A stretch of 64,000 bases of DNA from Oreochromis niloticus (GCF_001858045.2 NC_031966.2:16285799-16349798); one strand, 5' to 3'; positions 12,836-25,956 are shown, counted from the stretch's first letter. Program-made: numbers and translations. Notes: a model not told the origin generated them from the sequence alone.

Positions 12836-14479
12836 AATTTTCAGACATGAGACCTTAATAGGTGCACAATTACATCACATGTAAATGATACAGTCTTTTA
12901 TATCCATTTTATGGGAAATTATTATAATGCATTAGCTATAATGAAAACCAGTGATAATAATATCAGGTTGATTTTTAATTTTTACTTTGCTTTTTGGATT
13001 TAACATTTCCCTGTATTACCAATTTGTCCTTTACATCCTTTAAATAAGCTTTATTACAGACTCTGGAAAGGAAGGCGTCTCATTCATAATAGTACCATGA
13101 TGTGAAGATGATCCAGCCTTGGTAAACCAGAGGCGTTAAACCGCAGCTACTCCTCTGTGCAAAACCCTGGAGATACCTGTCAGATCAGATCTGTGTAAGA
13201 CCATCAAGCTGTAACATGAGAACAGGAGCCTCTTATATGTGCATGAAGTCCACTAAAGGACCCTGATCCACCTTTTTTCAAGCTATGGTATATTTCTCAC
13301 TCAGGTCCTAAATAATTAAACACACTTAGTGTGTCAGCAGCCATTAGGGACCTGGCCCTCATTTAAACTGCCTGACTGAATCAGAAAGAAGCCTATGCAA
13401 GACTCTTCAGGAACTACAAAGACATGAGTTTGTAAGACACAGGCCATCATTCTGAAAATAACAAAATTGATATTTTTTACACAAGTTTGGCAGGAGGAAT
13501 CCATTAACTTTGTGTGCCAGCAACATAAACTATAGAATACTATCCAAAAATAATTATTCACAGAGTTGCAAACATTCTCACATTCAGTTTTTGTAAGAAA
13601 TAAATTTGTTTTGCACCCACAGCACCTTTGCACAACACAGGTCACACACAGGTCAAAGGTTCACTACAGAACAGCAGCCCTGCATACAAGGGTGATACTT
13701 TGAGTCTTAAAGGCACACGTGAACCATTTTGATTACCTGGGGCATGACTTTATCACTGTGCTGCTGTTTTCTATGTGAACATATAGAGCAGGTCCCCTAT
13801 GCCCATTTTCATCTTACACAAACCCAAAGGATGGGACACAAACTGAGCAATACTGGTTAAAGTCATACTTGTATTAATTGTGGGCTTAAATCTCATACAG
13901 AGTAATCCACACTGACAGCACTGATAAAGCATTTCTGTGATTTCAACATCACTTGTCTTATTGGAAAAAAAAAAATTAAAACCTTATAAGTCTTCTCATA
14001 AAAACTCTGCAAAATGAGCTTTAAGACAAGGGTCTGTGCATTCTTATTTTTATAATGTCACGCTATATTTTTTTTTATGTTCACCAAAAGCAGACAGAAA
14101 AAAACACACAGAAGGAAAATAATTCCATTAGTAAATCTAATGTAATCTGTTGTGCTTCATGAAGCATAAAATGTTTTGCATATGTATGTTTTTGATATAA
14201 TTTCCCAAGAGGATGTAGTGTTTGAACTATATCATTTGCTGTATTTGATAAAGACAAAAACTGTTGACTACAGGGCTAAAAAAAATTCTCTAACTGTACC
14301 CAAATATTTGCAGCACAATTCTTCACACAATTTGGGTCAGATAACTTCCTTGAGCCTCAATCTCAACATCGTGGAGTAATGCCACGGCCAACTAATATGT
14401 TGAGAACATATCAAAATTGATCAAAAATGTTTTTCAACCAGCATTCAAAAAAAAAAAAAATTGTTTTTTATTATTTTTA
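12836..14479. other. Non-coding stretch carrying the DR5 site
   Basis: Apart from the nuclear-receptor-type site at 13639-13662 I see no gene or recognisable repeat. The 103-codon minus-strand frame at 13334-13645 has no recognisable domain. Confidence 0.5.
13639..13662 (+). promoter_or_regulatory. Perfect DR5 (RAR/RXR-type) site overlapping an imperfect DR1
   Basis: AGGTCA CACAC AGGTCA at 13639-13655 is an exact match to the consensus direct repeat with 5-base spacing bound by retinoic acid receptor/RXR dimers. The second half-site also begins AGGTCA A AGGTTC (13650-13662), one mismatch from a DR1 element of the kind used by HNF4, PPAR or RXR. No recognised transposon covers it. Binding is inferred from the known consensus only. 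Confidence 0.45.
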
Positions 14480-14832
14480 GCCTCATGAACAGGGAGAAAC
14501 GGAAAGTCACTCCACATGTCACTGCCTGTGTAATGCAGATGCTGCTCTATAGACAATCCTTACTCTCAAGATTTCTGCTCATTTTTACAAGCTGCTACAC
14601 TGATCACTTTAAATCACTCCAAGGTCACTTTAAGCATCAAACTGTAAATTGTAAATTTTAAATTGCTATTGATCCCTTTACCCCTAGTCCTAAAGTGTAT
14701 ATTTATTTTCTACTCTTCTTATATTTATTTTTTATTCTTTTCTACTGATGTAACTGGAGCCTCGTCATCTCGTCTCTCTACTCTACTGCATATAGTGGAG
14801 ATGACAATAAAGTTACTTTGACTTTGACTAAG
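14480..14832 (+). repeat. LINE 3' end (3' UTR fragment) with TTTGAC tail
   Basis: The segment from ACAGGGAGAAACGGAAAGTC through CTACACTGATCACTTTAAATC to GAGATGACAATAAAG follows the order of a common fish non-LTR retrotransposon 3' UTR. The end AATAAAGTTACTTTGACTTTGACT is a short-unit tail of the kind left by target-primed reverse transcription. No coding part is present, as expected for a 5'-truncated copy. The left boundary is approximate and the clade is not resolved. Confidence 0.6.
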
Positions 14833-16810
14833 GAAAAGAAAGGACAGGAAAAGAAAATGGGCTTGGTAATAAACTGAATTATAAGTAACTTTCATGCAAC
14901 TAGATTTCATTAAATGTAACATTATAAATTAAACTCACGTAACAAAATTACATTGGACATCACATTTCTTAAAGTCAACTTTTTGGACACAAGTATTTTT
15001 TATGAGTGCCTCTGTAAACTTGCACTTTCTGCAAATAGAAATCCTGGATGCAATCAGCATATATAAACAATATATTTAGCATTATAATTTGCATCAAAAT
15101 TGGCCAGACCAGATCAATAATCATAACTGTACCTGGACTCGGTACAGGCAGACAGCCAAATGGGCAACTGGTTCACAGACCAACAGAGACTGGAATCAGT
15201 GGCATATGTACCAGTGATTCTAACCAGTGATCAGAATTGGCCAGTCTGCCTCCGATATGATTCCATTGCCATCTCATTGGCCACATGCATGTCACTCAAA
15301 ATATAACCTGCTGCAATGCAGAGTAATTTAATTGCAGGCGTTCCACTTGGTATCATATGAAGTGTAAATATACAAATCACTAAAAATGAAAAACTGTCTT
15401 GAGTGGATACTTGAAATGAAAATCCAACTTGTAATAGAGTGTGATTGTAAATATAACACTAATGCTGTACCATTTACTCATAGCTGGGCTAGTCTTTGTA
15501 TAATCTGATTGTTCTCTGAAGTTCTGACATATGCATTAATGTGCAAGAAGAAGCCAAACACAACAAAACAGTCACACAACCCAAAAAACAAAATGAACAT
15601 AAATCAAAATTTCCAGTAAAGGTAAATTTCAGATACATCACATTTGAATCTGCTTTGAACTTTGGGTTAGGGAGCAGGAAACTGGCTTAGTGGTTAGGAT
15701 AAGGATTAAAGGTAAATATCCTGTAAAAATCCAACAGTGCTTTTAATCATAACACCAAAATCCTGCTTGTAATAACTCTCCTGATGTCTCTCAGTTTGCT
15801 GCCTAAGTGACATGCTGATTCAGCAGATATTTGCACTTTAGTGCAGATATGCAGAGGGCAATCTGACCCACTCCACCTGCTCTAATGCTTCTGCTGCTGC
15901 TGCTGTATCGATCCACTGAGCTGTTTGTGGATGGATTCTGTGCAACCGGTGCTTTAACCAGACACGTCCTATATACCCACCGCTACCACTGGTGATAAGA
16001 GCAGGTCCGTCTGTTTAGCTGATTGGTTGATCGGGCTGAAGATTACCTTCCTCCTCAGTGTGGGACAGAATTTAAGTGGCAGCTGATTTTGAGGTGAACT
16101 CTACTGACATGGGCATTAACTTGTTTTGCTCCTTGTGGCCGAAGAGGATTAGGAAAAACGATTGTTATCCAACAGTGTTGTTTTCCTGTGATCTGCTCTG
16201 ATCTCAGTTTGACCTTCATTCCAGTAACCTCTCAACAAAATGAGTCTGAGAACATGTGGACTGAAATTTTAACACAAAATGAAGTCTTCACTATCTGCAG
16301 TGAGACCACATGACCACATGCCTGTTCTATGCAGGCAATCTTCCTTGATGTTTTGTGAAAAAGTCATGCGTTGTAGCAAATGACAGACAACAACTGTGAG
16401 AGAAATTGGTGTCTGAGAATTAGTGACATGTTTTAGGGGAAAAACATCAAATGTATTTTACTAAGACAGCTCCAGATCTGTTGCTGTTTATCTTATAATT
16501 CTAAGATGCATTTATAGCAATTAATCATGTATTTACATTAATGTCAAGCAGCCAATGCATGAGTCTAAATAGCAGAAATGATCCTTTTGCCAAATCTTAC
16601 ACATTGTATGTACAATTTTAACCACTGTAAATACAATCATGGTCAACAATGTCACAGTCACAAGCTTTTAATGATTTGTTTGAACTTTTCTTTTTCCAGG
16701 GTAGCATGATTATTCAGCACACATGTTCAAGAACTTAAGAAAATGAGAACTGGGTGAACAACTGTGGATTTATTTTGGATTTGTTTGGATTTTATCCATC
16801 TTCTCTAATA
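14833..16810. other. Non-coding stretch, nothing recognised
   Basis: No gene, transposon or RNA gene recognised. A short CTG run near 15891-15904 and ordinary AT-rich sequence are all that I see. Confidence 0.5.
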
Positions 16811-16814
16811 CCAC

Positions 16815-18000
16815 ACAGGGTCAAAATGATACATGCAGGCTCAAATATGTACATACACCCCCACTAATGTTTGGTTAGCAAGTCCCTTAGTGAGTTGCAC
16901 CTTGACCAGATGCTTTTGGGAGATATGGACAAGCTTCTGGCAGTTATTTTTCCTGATCCTGCTTTTAAGCATAGTCCAAAAACTTTCAAATAGCTTGAGG
17001 TCGGGGCTCTGGGAAGGGTCCTTTGAATAAGTATGCATGAGGAAAAACAATTTCATCTTTGGCAGTTTTCTTCCTAATGCTAACTGTTTCCTGTGTTTTT
17101 GTTCTATCTTACAAAAATGTTTTTGAAAAACTGGTTTACTTTGAAATATACGCCTCATTTAGACTGAGCAAAAGGAAACTGACCGAAACACTACGTGACG
17201 ATAACAAGGCCATTTCAGTTTTTTCCTTTTCAAAACCTGTTTGGATGTTTGTTGGGATCATTGTTCTCCCTGAACACCCAGTTGTGTCTGTTCAACTGTC
17301 AGCTGCTGATTTGAGGTGTTCAAGAATTTGGTGGTAGTCCTTCATTTTTTCAAGTACCCTAAAATGTACCAGTGCCACTGGCAGTAGAACAGTAACAGAG
17401 TATGATGCTACCACCACCATGCTTGATAGTCAGTACAGTGTTTTTATGTGTTATGTTTTACTTTTAACTTCACAGCGATGCTGGTGTTCCAGCGGTTTGC
17501 AGGAGTGGCAGACTTTAACCTTGGTGCTTCCCAGGTTGTTCCTGAACATCCTAACCACTTGACAAAGTGGGGAAAAAGCAAAACAACTTGTACTGACACA
17601 TAGTTGTTTAAAGTTATAATCCTGGAAGTTTTACTTGTTGTTGAAATGACTCACAACTTGTATACAGTTACAGTTCTCCTTCTTAGCCGTTTACTGAGTT
17701 CCTTGGTCTTTGCCATTATTCTGACTATTGGTCAATCCAATGAGTGCTGTCAAACAAATCCTTTTTCATGCTAGCAAAGATAAACTACCAGTTATAGCCA
17801 AGCATCATCACTAATGGGAAGTCAATAAGCCTGGGTCTTGTCAAGTTAAAAGAGCACGTAGAACCTTCAGCACCACTTACAATCCATCCACCCTGGAAAA
17901 AAGAAAAGTTTGATAAAAATCATTAAAATGCCAAAAATTACCATTATACCCATGCCCATAATGAGTGTATATAAACCTCTGACCACAGCTGAACACTAAT
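16815..18000 (-). mobile_element. Decayed Tc1-like transposon
   Basis: On the minus strand the order of a Tc1 transposase gene is visible in broken form. A start-like MAKTKELSKRLRRRTVTVYK begins at 17716 and soon meets a stop. A glycine-rich KHGGGS-type segment lies at about 17402-17429. The catalytic-end motif SPDLKLFESFWTMLKSRI, corresponding to the family's SPDLNPIENLW, lies at about 16950-17010. The left end region reads CAGGGTCAAAATGATACATG and a GAGTGTATATAAACCTCTGACC phrase near 17962-17985 resembles an inner inverted-repeat segment of this group. Several deletions, frameshifts and an inserted repeat (17033-17220) interrupt it. It is an old, dead copy and its ends are approximate. Confidence 0.7.
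17033..17220 (+). repeat. Unnamed dispersed repeat, copy 1 (inside the Tc1 element)
   Basis: This segment matches 19331-19570 over most of its length. Shared blocks include AACTG.TTTACTT.GAA, TACGCCT and TTAGACTGA.CAAAA, with matching upstream blocks CTTCCTAATGCTAACTG / CTTCTTATTGCAAACTG. It interrupts the Tc1-like transposase, so it probably inserted after that element. No transposon signature was identified. Confidence 0.6.
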
Positions 18001-19330
18001 TCCCTTTCCAGCATTAAAACAATTTCCCTTGCTCGTAATCCCCCACAAAACACTACATATACAATAATCCCAGGATACAGGATGAAAAATATCCATATTC
18101 TGCTAATCGCTTTCTCTGGAGAAGCTTTGAAGTGAAAACACAGCAGGGTCCACAAACTGTTTTTCTGTTTTCAAAGTTCAGGCTTACTTGTTCAGGTCAA
18201 ACTGTAGTAAGAGAATATAGAAAGGTCACATAACCTTGTAATAGACTTTATCACAATTGCTGCGAATTTACTAGGCACTTGAAATTGGCCTTTGAGCTTT
18301 TTGTGCTTGAGATGGATTAGGAATGCTTTTTGGTTTTTCTTTATTTATTGTGTGTGTGTGTGTGTATACAGGTAAATAGTCAAAAGTGTGGGATTTTCAT
18401 TGTGGAGTTTTGTTTGGTTCAGAGGTTTGCCTGAGGTCATGCAGTGTAATCAAAACTCTGAACAGACAAGCCTAACTGCATTTTAACTAAGAACTGCTGC
18501 AGATGGAGTGAAAATAGTGCATGCCACTCAGGTCTAAAGTCCCAGGTCCCATATGTACATCTGTGCACGTCCAGCTGGGGCCACAGAATCAGGCCAACAA
18601 CTCTGTAAGCAACAAAATGTCCTCTTACACTGTATCAAGTCTGTGCTATAAACCTCCACAACTGATGCATATTTTATTTTGTTCACAGCAGATGAGTGAG
18701 CTCGCTTCCAAGCCTTGGCAGATTCTCAAAGACACAAAGAGAAATTTTAGTAAGCAAAAAAACCTCAAATATCTTCCAAATAGTAACCTTCAGGACAAAT
18801 GATACGTAATGCAGTTCAAAAGCTGGAAAAAAGGTGTCTTAATCATGAGCACAATTTTAACCAGAGTTAAAGGGGACAAATTATAAGCAATTCCACCTCC
18901 ATTTATTTATTCTTGGACTCTTATTAGAGCAACTTTGCATGATTTGGAGTTCAAGATAAGCCTTGTTTACCTTTTACCTTTAACTCTTTGTAGCCCCTCA
19001 AATTATTTACAGTCTAAGTCAAGCGTATTTAGCTCCTCTGCCTTTAAGGTCATCCTTTAAGACAACTGTCTTCTGATTAGCCACCTCTCATAAACACAAG
19101 CTTTGAACAGCAAGTTCTGTCTATGCTGACGGAGAGCTTTGTGCATGAGATTATTATATTAGGAATATATGATCTAATTAATATAATATTGAGCCAAGAG
19201 TACAAAAACTGCCCAAAACTGAGCATTTGCAGCATTCTGAGCTTGTTCAATATGATGATCCAATTATTTTAGTTTTGGGGCATGTTTTATATGAGCATTG
19301 CCTTTAATAGGAGTACATTTAAAAGCATAG
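18001..19330. other. Non-coding stretch, nothing recognised beyond a short (TG)8
   Basis: No gene or transposon recognised. A (TG)8 run lies at 18350-18365. The 93-codon frame at 18521-18802 shows no domain. Confidence 0.5.
18350..18365. repeat. (TG)8 microsatellite
   Basis: A short perfect dinucleotide run ending TGTATACAGG. Confidence 0.9.
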
Positions 19331-19570
19331 CATGCGAAAAAATAAGCACAGCTTTTTTACGCAAGTTTCTTCTTATTGCAAACTGCTCCCTGCTTCTTTG
19401 CTCTGTCTCACAGAATACCGCCATTATGTTCATTTTTAACAATCATAGTCATTACATTTAAAAACTATGAGTCAGAAAAGAAAAAAAAGGCATGTTTTCC
19501 AAGAACTGCTTTACTTCGAAGGCTACGCCTGGCTTAGACTGACCAAAACACAATGTAATGATAATAATTC
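19331..19570 (+). repeat. Unnamed dispersed repeat, copy 2
   Basis: Second copy of the repeat at 17033-17220, same orientation. It has a small extra segment near 19420-19490 that the first copy lacks, so the two have diverged by insertion or deletion as well as substitution. An A-rich run follows at 19929-19975. Confidence 0.55.
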
Positions 19571-20239
19571 AAACTGAGCAAAGTCTGCAGCTGACCTGAA
19601 AAAGTTTTCCAGGCTGACAGAGAAATTTATGGCTGATTGAAACGACGTCATGGATGTAATTTGTTATTGATCAGCCATCTAAAGCCTAATCATTTCTTCT
19701 TAGCCCAAGTCAATTTATGTAGGTTTGCTGGAATGGAAAACTGCAATCAATAGGTTATTATAAATGGTCCAAATTATAATGATACAGTATATTAAGTGTT
19801 TATTTTTTTAAATTCCTAATTTGCAGAAAACACTTCTGATGAGAGATTTTGAGTTCCTGATCAAAACTGCACCCAAGTAAAAAAAATCAGTAATATAAAT
19901 TTACTGTAGTGTTGAGTATTCACTTATTTAAAAAAAAAAAAAAGAAGAAGAAGAAAAGAAAAAGATTAAAGAAAGTTAACCTACGTCAGTGAAAGAATTT
20001 GGCTAAATAAAATCACCTCCAAACTCATGTGATTGTGCCACTAATTTGCTCTTTAATGACTCAGGGCTGCCACAAGATCAGATTTTCACTACCAATAACG
20101 ACCCCTAAAACAATCATTTTTTTTCTGCTTGTCCAATTTCCGCTTACAAGCAGTGCCAAAGACTATCACTTTTTTTTTTTTTTAATTCTCTATTTTTAAC
20201 ATGTTTGATTTTATTTTCTGTTTATGCTATTTGAATATG

Positions 20240-20306
20240 TACAGCACTTTGTGAACCCTGGCTTTATGTTTAAGTCCTTTATAAATAAAGGTGTATGGTA
20301 TGGTAT
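20240..20306 (+). repeat. LINE-type 3' tail fragment
   Basis: ACAGCACTTTGTGAACCCTG followed by CCTTTATAAATAAAGGTGTA and a short TATGG repeat is the typical terminus of fish L2/CR1-like LINEs and of SINEs that borrow their tails. Only the last 70 bases or so are recognisable. Confidence 0.5.
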
Positions 20307-20689
20307 CACAGCTGTCACAGGGCAGAAGCCAAGGTACATCCGCTGCATTCCTGAATAAGTCTGAAGTTAGTATTGAATCTGAAATACCCTCTCAAATCAG
20401 ATTTCCTACTCGTGAACTCCCTCCAGCCTCAGCAACCCAAAGCTAACAATCCAAGATGGCGCCATTGAGCATAAACAATAGTAAAACTGTACTGCCATTT
20501 ATGACTCACTAAATAAGACATAAACAGAGAACTGTCCAGGCTCTATCCACGAACGTCCTGCAGCAGTGTTTTAAGATAATAAAACAAGTGTTATTCTGTA
20601 TTGCTACTGATGCATAAATGGCACTACCTAGCTTAAGAACCAAAACAAATCCTGTTTTTCTTCAGTTTCACATTCTGAGGTGTCTGCAA

Positions 20690-20815
20690 TGTGGCAAACC
20701 TGGAGAGGTTGCCAGTCTAGACAGGCCTTATTCTCACATTCACACCACTGCCAATTAACTTAAGCCATGCATGTCTTTATAGAGAACCCACACAAGCATG
20801 GAGAGCACTTCCAAA
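20690..20815 (-). repeat. Decayed dispersed fish repeat (L2-like vocabulary), minus orientation
   Basis: The plus strand shows GTTGCCAGTCTAGACAGG, TCTCACATTCACACCACTG, CCAATTAACTTAAGCCATGC and AGAGAACCCACACAAGCATG in order. This is the reverse complement of the same family seen at 12700-12835. Ends are approximate. Confidence 0.6.
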
Positions 20816-23800
20816 GTATTCTCTCGGTTCCTGCTGTAAACACAAAACAGTTTGCTTTGTCGTTAGGTCTGGCAGCTCCTCAGACTGCTCGATTCATACA
20901 AAGCTATTCACATTAACAGTAATCACTGTTTAGGGGAAGAGTGGGGCTGCATGTGCAGACAAAAGGATGGATATAGTGAGATACTAGGGAATTCAGACCC
21001 ACTTTCAGCTGAATAGAAAATGTTACATAGATGCACAATCTGGTAAGTTACAGCCAACCTTGTTTACATTCAGAGATTAATGATTTAGTGCTACACTTGT
21101 AAAATTGCACGAAGTCATAACATTTGCCTGCTTTTTCTAAACGTTAAATGTTTTAAGTTGTTTTTAAAAGCATACAAATGGTGAACGTGAAGAGTAAGTG
21201 AGTGAGATCCATTTACAAACTGCTTGGTTCTAGTGGGGAGCCAGTCCTGATAGGCTGCCAGCCTTGTAATACACTTTTCAGAAAGCTTGGAGGTAGAAAG
21301 ATAATCTGTAATAAAAATGCATAAAAGGAACAATTTAACATTGTTTCTGCATTTCTTATTTATTGTCAGTACTATGCTGAATGTATTTTACAAAGACCTA
21401 CTTGGTTTCAAAATGTCTCTGGGCATTTCCGGTCTTGCAGAAAAGCCCCATCATCAGGTCAATTGCAGGTTTAATTTCCACGGTGGCAGATTGTCAAGTA
21501 ACATGTCACACACGGTCTGATGGGGTGAAGAGATTTCCACATTGATTTGAATTTATTTGTGCTGTCAACCCAGTGGCTTCTGTCATGATTTTTTTCATGG
21601 TTTTATTGCGAACAGAGGCAGTTTTATCGAGAACATCTGCTTCTTCAATGTGTTTTCTATAAAAGACATAAATCCATGGACCAAGGATTTTTCTTTAAAA
21701 GTAATTCTAACTGTATATGATGGTTAAATTGCTGTTCATCTTAGAGAAAAATGTTAAAAAAATACCTCTCTGAAAGAGACGTAAACGGTGACAGCCTCTA
21801 TTATTGCCTGACATGAGCAGATTACAAAATCACACGATGCTCAAATCAAAGCGCTGGCTTTGATAGAGATCACATAAAAAGCAGGCAGCGACTTGGATCA
21901 GTTTACAGTTCATGCTGAGGGTTCAGATTCCCTATAGCTATAATCAGTACGACATGTATGTTTATGAGCAGTGAAGAAAGGGACTGGAACAGACAAGATT
22001 ACAGCATGGGGCGATTTTAGACTCAAATTCCAACCTTATCAAAAATCTGTCATTTTCAAAAACGCTATCTGCTAAGAAACCCCCCACCTAGCCGGTGATG
22101 GAGTGATTCTGACACACGATTGTGACGTCAGGCAACCTTCATGAACCTGCCCTAACAGGATTTGGAAGCCTGCCGAGAGATCTCCTAGTAAAGTCAAGTA
22201 AAGTTATTGGAATTTAAAGAAAGCTCTTCAAAAGAAACAAAACCAAAATGCCTCATTTACACAGCATAGAAACTTTTTTATTCTGATACCTGCATCTGTT
22301 ACAAATCAATACCAGAGTTAACATTCTCACTTTGACCAACCATGTCTGTATTAATAAGAAAGCACTCTTAACACGCATAAGTATGACAGCAAATGTTTTT
22401 TGTCCCAAGCATCGACCCTGACCTCCTCTCTTTGCTCACCCTGGTGCTTCATAACAACACAGCCTGACTTGCTCATTTGCTTCTGACACCCAGATGCTGG
22501 AGATCTGTCACCAAACAGAAACAAACACCGAAATATCTTATTTTGTTTTTCTTGAGAAGAAAATCACGGGAGAAAAAAAAAATTCTTGCAGGTATAAGTG
22601 GTGCTTATATCCCAGGAAATGTGTCATGCTTTAAGAGAGAGTACGAACACATAAAAGTGATTTAAAAAAAGAAGAAAAAAAACAGTTGTTGCATTTTTAA
22701 TTGGCTACATCTGAGCGTTAACCAGTCACTGCTCTGCAAACACCTACACTGCCAATAATAGATCCCCCCCCCCCTCCCCAAAGGTTATTTACGCGAGTAT
22801 GTCTCTTGCAAATGTATTCCTCTATACCTTGCTGATAAAAATCCATCACAGGTGTGATTTAGCTTAATTGCATTGAAACAGCTCACTCAAGTAAGACTCT
22901 TTGTGAAAACAGTTACTGAATATGTGCTTGGAGATGAGCTCATGTTTGCCATTATGTGAACTTCTGAGGTAGCTCACGCCACGCTGAAGACACAGTGGAG
23001 AATAGAAAAGGTTGATTTTAGAGTTTTTTCGGTTTGGTCAATTTTTATAAGTAATAAAAAAGAAATTAAAACAGAGGGTTTTTTTGAGAGATTCAGCTGT
23101 TACTAAATCTTGCCTTGCTTGTTTGATATGAAAATAATTCAGCTGAGCTTAAGAGTTCAGAGACTGAAGTTATTTAAATCTCATCCATCCAGATAATTAC
23201 ATCATCCCAGAGCCCCACTGTTGCGTGAATCGCTGTTTAGCCCATTTCAAAATGGTTGATTTGAGACAACTTTGCTTGGAAAAAATTTAAATACGACATT
23301 CTGGTTCAATTTGTAGCTCAAATTTTATTGCTGCTTGAAAAACTATAAAGCAGAAACAGAAAGTGACAAGAGCAGAGAAAAGTAATCCGAGAACTCACAG
23401 CTTTCAGGGTCTCATCGGACCTGTTCTCCACATGTGTGTCTCTGATAAGGGTCGTGTTGAAAGGTTCACTCCCGTTCAGTCCCAGCAGGCTGCAAAGCAC
23501 TTCTGACAGCCACAAACACACATATAAAAACCCCCCACAGCTACAGTTATACAGACGTACACTAAATACATACCTATATACACCAAAGCCGCTCCAACTG
23601 ATATATTTAGTTTGCAATTAGCATCATTTTTTGGTGAAGAGTGAGATCCATTTACAGAAGAGCGAAGACTTTCTCAGTGAAGAGAGAATCCGCAATTCAT
23701 CTGCTTCTTCTAAGATAATAAAGCTTTAACCAGCCAATATTTTGCAGGACTTAATCACATCACATAAATGCTTGAAAGCACACTGAACACAAATGTGAGC

Positions 23801-24458
23801 TACTACGTACAATACACCATAATTTTAAAATCTTTTACATTGTCCAGCTTCTGTCTTTGCAGCTCTGACTAACTTGAGGAATGGACAAAGGACCTCTCAG
23901 GGTGTCCTGTAGTATCTGGAAATATTCAGAAATTCACATTCCAGGATTGAAGAGGAAATATTTTTGCCTTAAATGCTTTCAATGACATACTGAAAAGAGA
24001 TACTTCAAGCGAATGAGTCCTTCAACCAGTCCTTGAACATCTTTTGATTTTTTTTTCTTTCAATAACATTTTAAGTGCCAGGCACCAACAGAAAACACTA
24101 ACAGATTCAATCCAAGGCCAGACCAGATTTAAAAACATCATGAAAGCTGAAACGCTCAAGTATGAACATGTGTTACATCTTTCCTAGGCAGACAGAAAGG
24201 GTACGACATATTTCCTCTGATCATCTAGTTGAGCTGAGACTTGGCACGAGTTCCTTTGCCCTCAGGGTAGGATTATTTCAAAACAGGATCTCAGTTCTTA
24301 AAGCTTCGCTTCCTCTTTACAGAGAAGTTGGATGACGATCACTCAAAGGTATATATTCCGAAAAACATTATTGTTTATGTTGCACCTACAAGGTTGCAAA
24401 CAGGATAAAGGATAGACTAATTTGCTATGAAATAACAATCATTAAATACATTTTATTT
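20816..24458. other. Non-coding stretch, mostly unannotated
   Basis: No gene recognised. It contains a C11 run near 22767-22777 and A-rich runs near 22575 and 22665-22682. Short open frames on both strands (for example 23318-23621) mirror each other and carry no domain. Confidence 0.5.
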
Positions 24459-24502
24459 CCTGAGGCTGACAACTGAGGTAAGTATCCGCTATCAGCCTCA
24501 GG
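24459..24502. repeat. Small inverted repeat (11-bp arms)
   Basis: CCTGAGGCTGA at 24459-24469 is repeated in perfect inverted orientation as TCAGCCTCAGG at 24492-24502, with a 22-base loop. The arms extend partly with ATTT outside. No T-run or known function. Confidence 0.7.
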
Positions 24503-24784
24503 TCAAATTCAGAGAAACTTCCTGTTTGATCAGACAAATCGTAATCTCTGAAATGAAATGTGAAAAAAGAAAAAAAAAATAGGCATCAACATCAATTAAT
24601 CTCTTTACATTGAAAGAGTATGGATGTCTGTGAAGGTTCTCAGTCATCCAGGTAGTATGGATAATAGATTTACTGTGCAACACATCAGACACAGGCAGCC
24701 ATGTAAAACATAAACCTTGAGCTTAAAGGTGGAACATGATTGTTGAGATGATTAAGCCGTAAAAATCATTAAATATGTAATATA

Positions 24785-25954
24785 TCAGGGTTCATAAATC
24801 TTCAGATGCACTGCATCCACATTTTGTCATGTTATAGCTTTATTCCAAATGGATTGAATGTATTTTTTACCTCAATATTCTGCTCACAATACCCCATTAA
24901 TGGCATAGTGAAAAAAAGTTTGCTTGAAATTCTTGGAAATGTATTAAAAATAACAAAAACAAAAATAGAACATGTACACATACAAAATATAACTTTGTTG
25001 AAGAACCTTAGACATTACAGCCTCAGCTTTTTCAGTATAATGCTACCTGCTTGGCACACCGATTTTTGGGCAGTTTCTCCCATTGTTTTTTGCAGAACCT
25101 CTGAAGTTCCAAGAGGTTGGACAGACAGCATCCAACATCTCTGCAGAGATGTTCTATTGAGTTCAAGTGTGCATTCTGGCTGGGACACTCAAAGACATTC
25201 ACAGAGTGGTCCTAAAGCCACTCCTTTGTTATATTTGTTGTGTGATTAGAGTCGTCCTGTTGCAGGTTATCATCAAGGATGTATCTGTACATTGCTGCAT
25301 TCATCTTTCCCTCAACCCTGACTCGTTTCCCAGTTCCTGCTGCTGAAAAACATTCCCACAGCATGATGCTGCCACCGCCATGCTTCGCTGTAGGAATGGT
25401 TTAGCCCAGGTGAAGAACAGTGCCTGGTTTCTTCCAAACATGGCGCTTGGCATTCAGGCCAAAGAGTTTCTCATCGTCTGAGAGCCCTTCAGACGTCTTT
25501 TGGCACACCCCATTATGTCATGTGCTTTTTACTAAGGGGTAACTGAACAGAGCCCATTGTACTCATTGAGACCTTCAATGCTGCAGTGACTTTTCTGTAC
25601 CCTTCCACAAATCTGTGCCTCAATATAATCCTGTCTTAGAGGTCTACAGACAATTCCTCGAACTCCAATGTTTGGTATGTGCTGTGTCATGAACTGTCAA
25701 CTAGGAGACCTTATATAGACAAGTGTGTGCATTTCCAAAACAAATTTATCACATTTGGACTACAATCAAGTTATAGAAATACATGAGAGATGATCAGTGG
25801 AGACACCTGTACCTGAGTTCAATTCTGAATGCCATGGTAAAGGCTCTGAATACTTCCGTACATGTATGTTTTTTATTTTAAATAAATTCGATTAAAGCTG
25901 TAAGATGAAACAATGTGGAACAAGTGAAGAGCTGTGAAGAGCTACGAGGTACTG
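24785..25954 (-). mobile_element. Decayed Tc1-like transposon with internal deletions
   Basis: The minus strand carries a wrecked Tc1-like transposase of the salmonid-type group. The GGGS region is at about 25362-25391. A catalytic-end segment reading FECPSQNAHLNSIEHL is at about 25145-25193, where the family glutamate is kept. The N-terminal coding part lies near 25570-25665. The terminal regions pair imperfectly: AAAGCTGTAAGATG...CAATGTGG near the right end matches the reverse of CCACATTTTGTCATGTTATAGCTTT near the left end. The right end runs into ACTG followed by TA at 25955. At least two stretches of the gene are missing, including most of the part around the first catalytic aspartate. 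The element is dead and old. Confidence 0.8.
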
Positions 25955-25956
25955 TA

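Noticed and set aside
15100..15240. GATCA...TTGGCCAG repeats as a possible inverted-repeat element
   Set aside because: The matching words are short, in direct rather than inverted order and without flanking duplication.
22767..22777. C-run as a possible structured or regulatory site
   Set aside because: A plain mononucleotide run without G-quadruplex spacing or other context.
24806..25249. 147-codon plus-strand frame, second longest on that list of candidates
   Set aside because: It is the antisense of a decayed Tc1-like transposase and crosses its terminal repeat.
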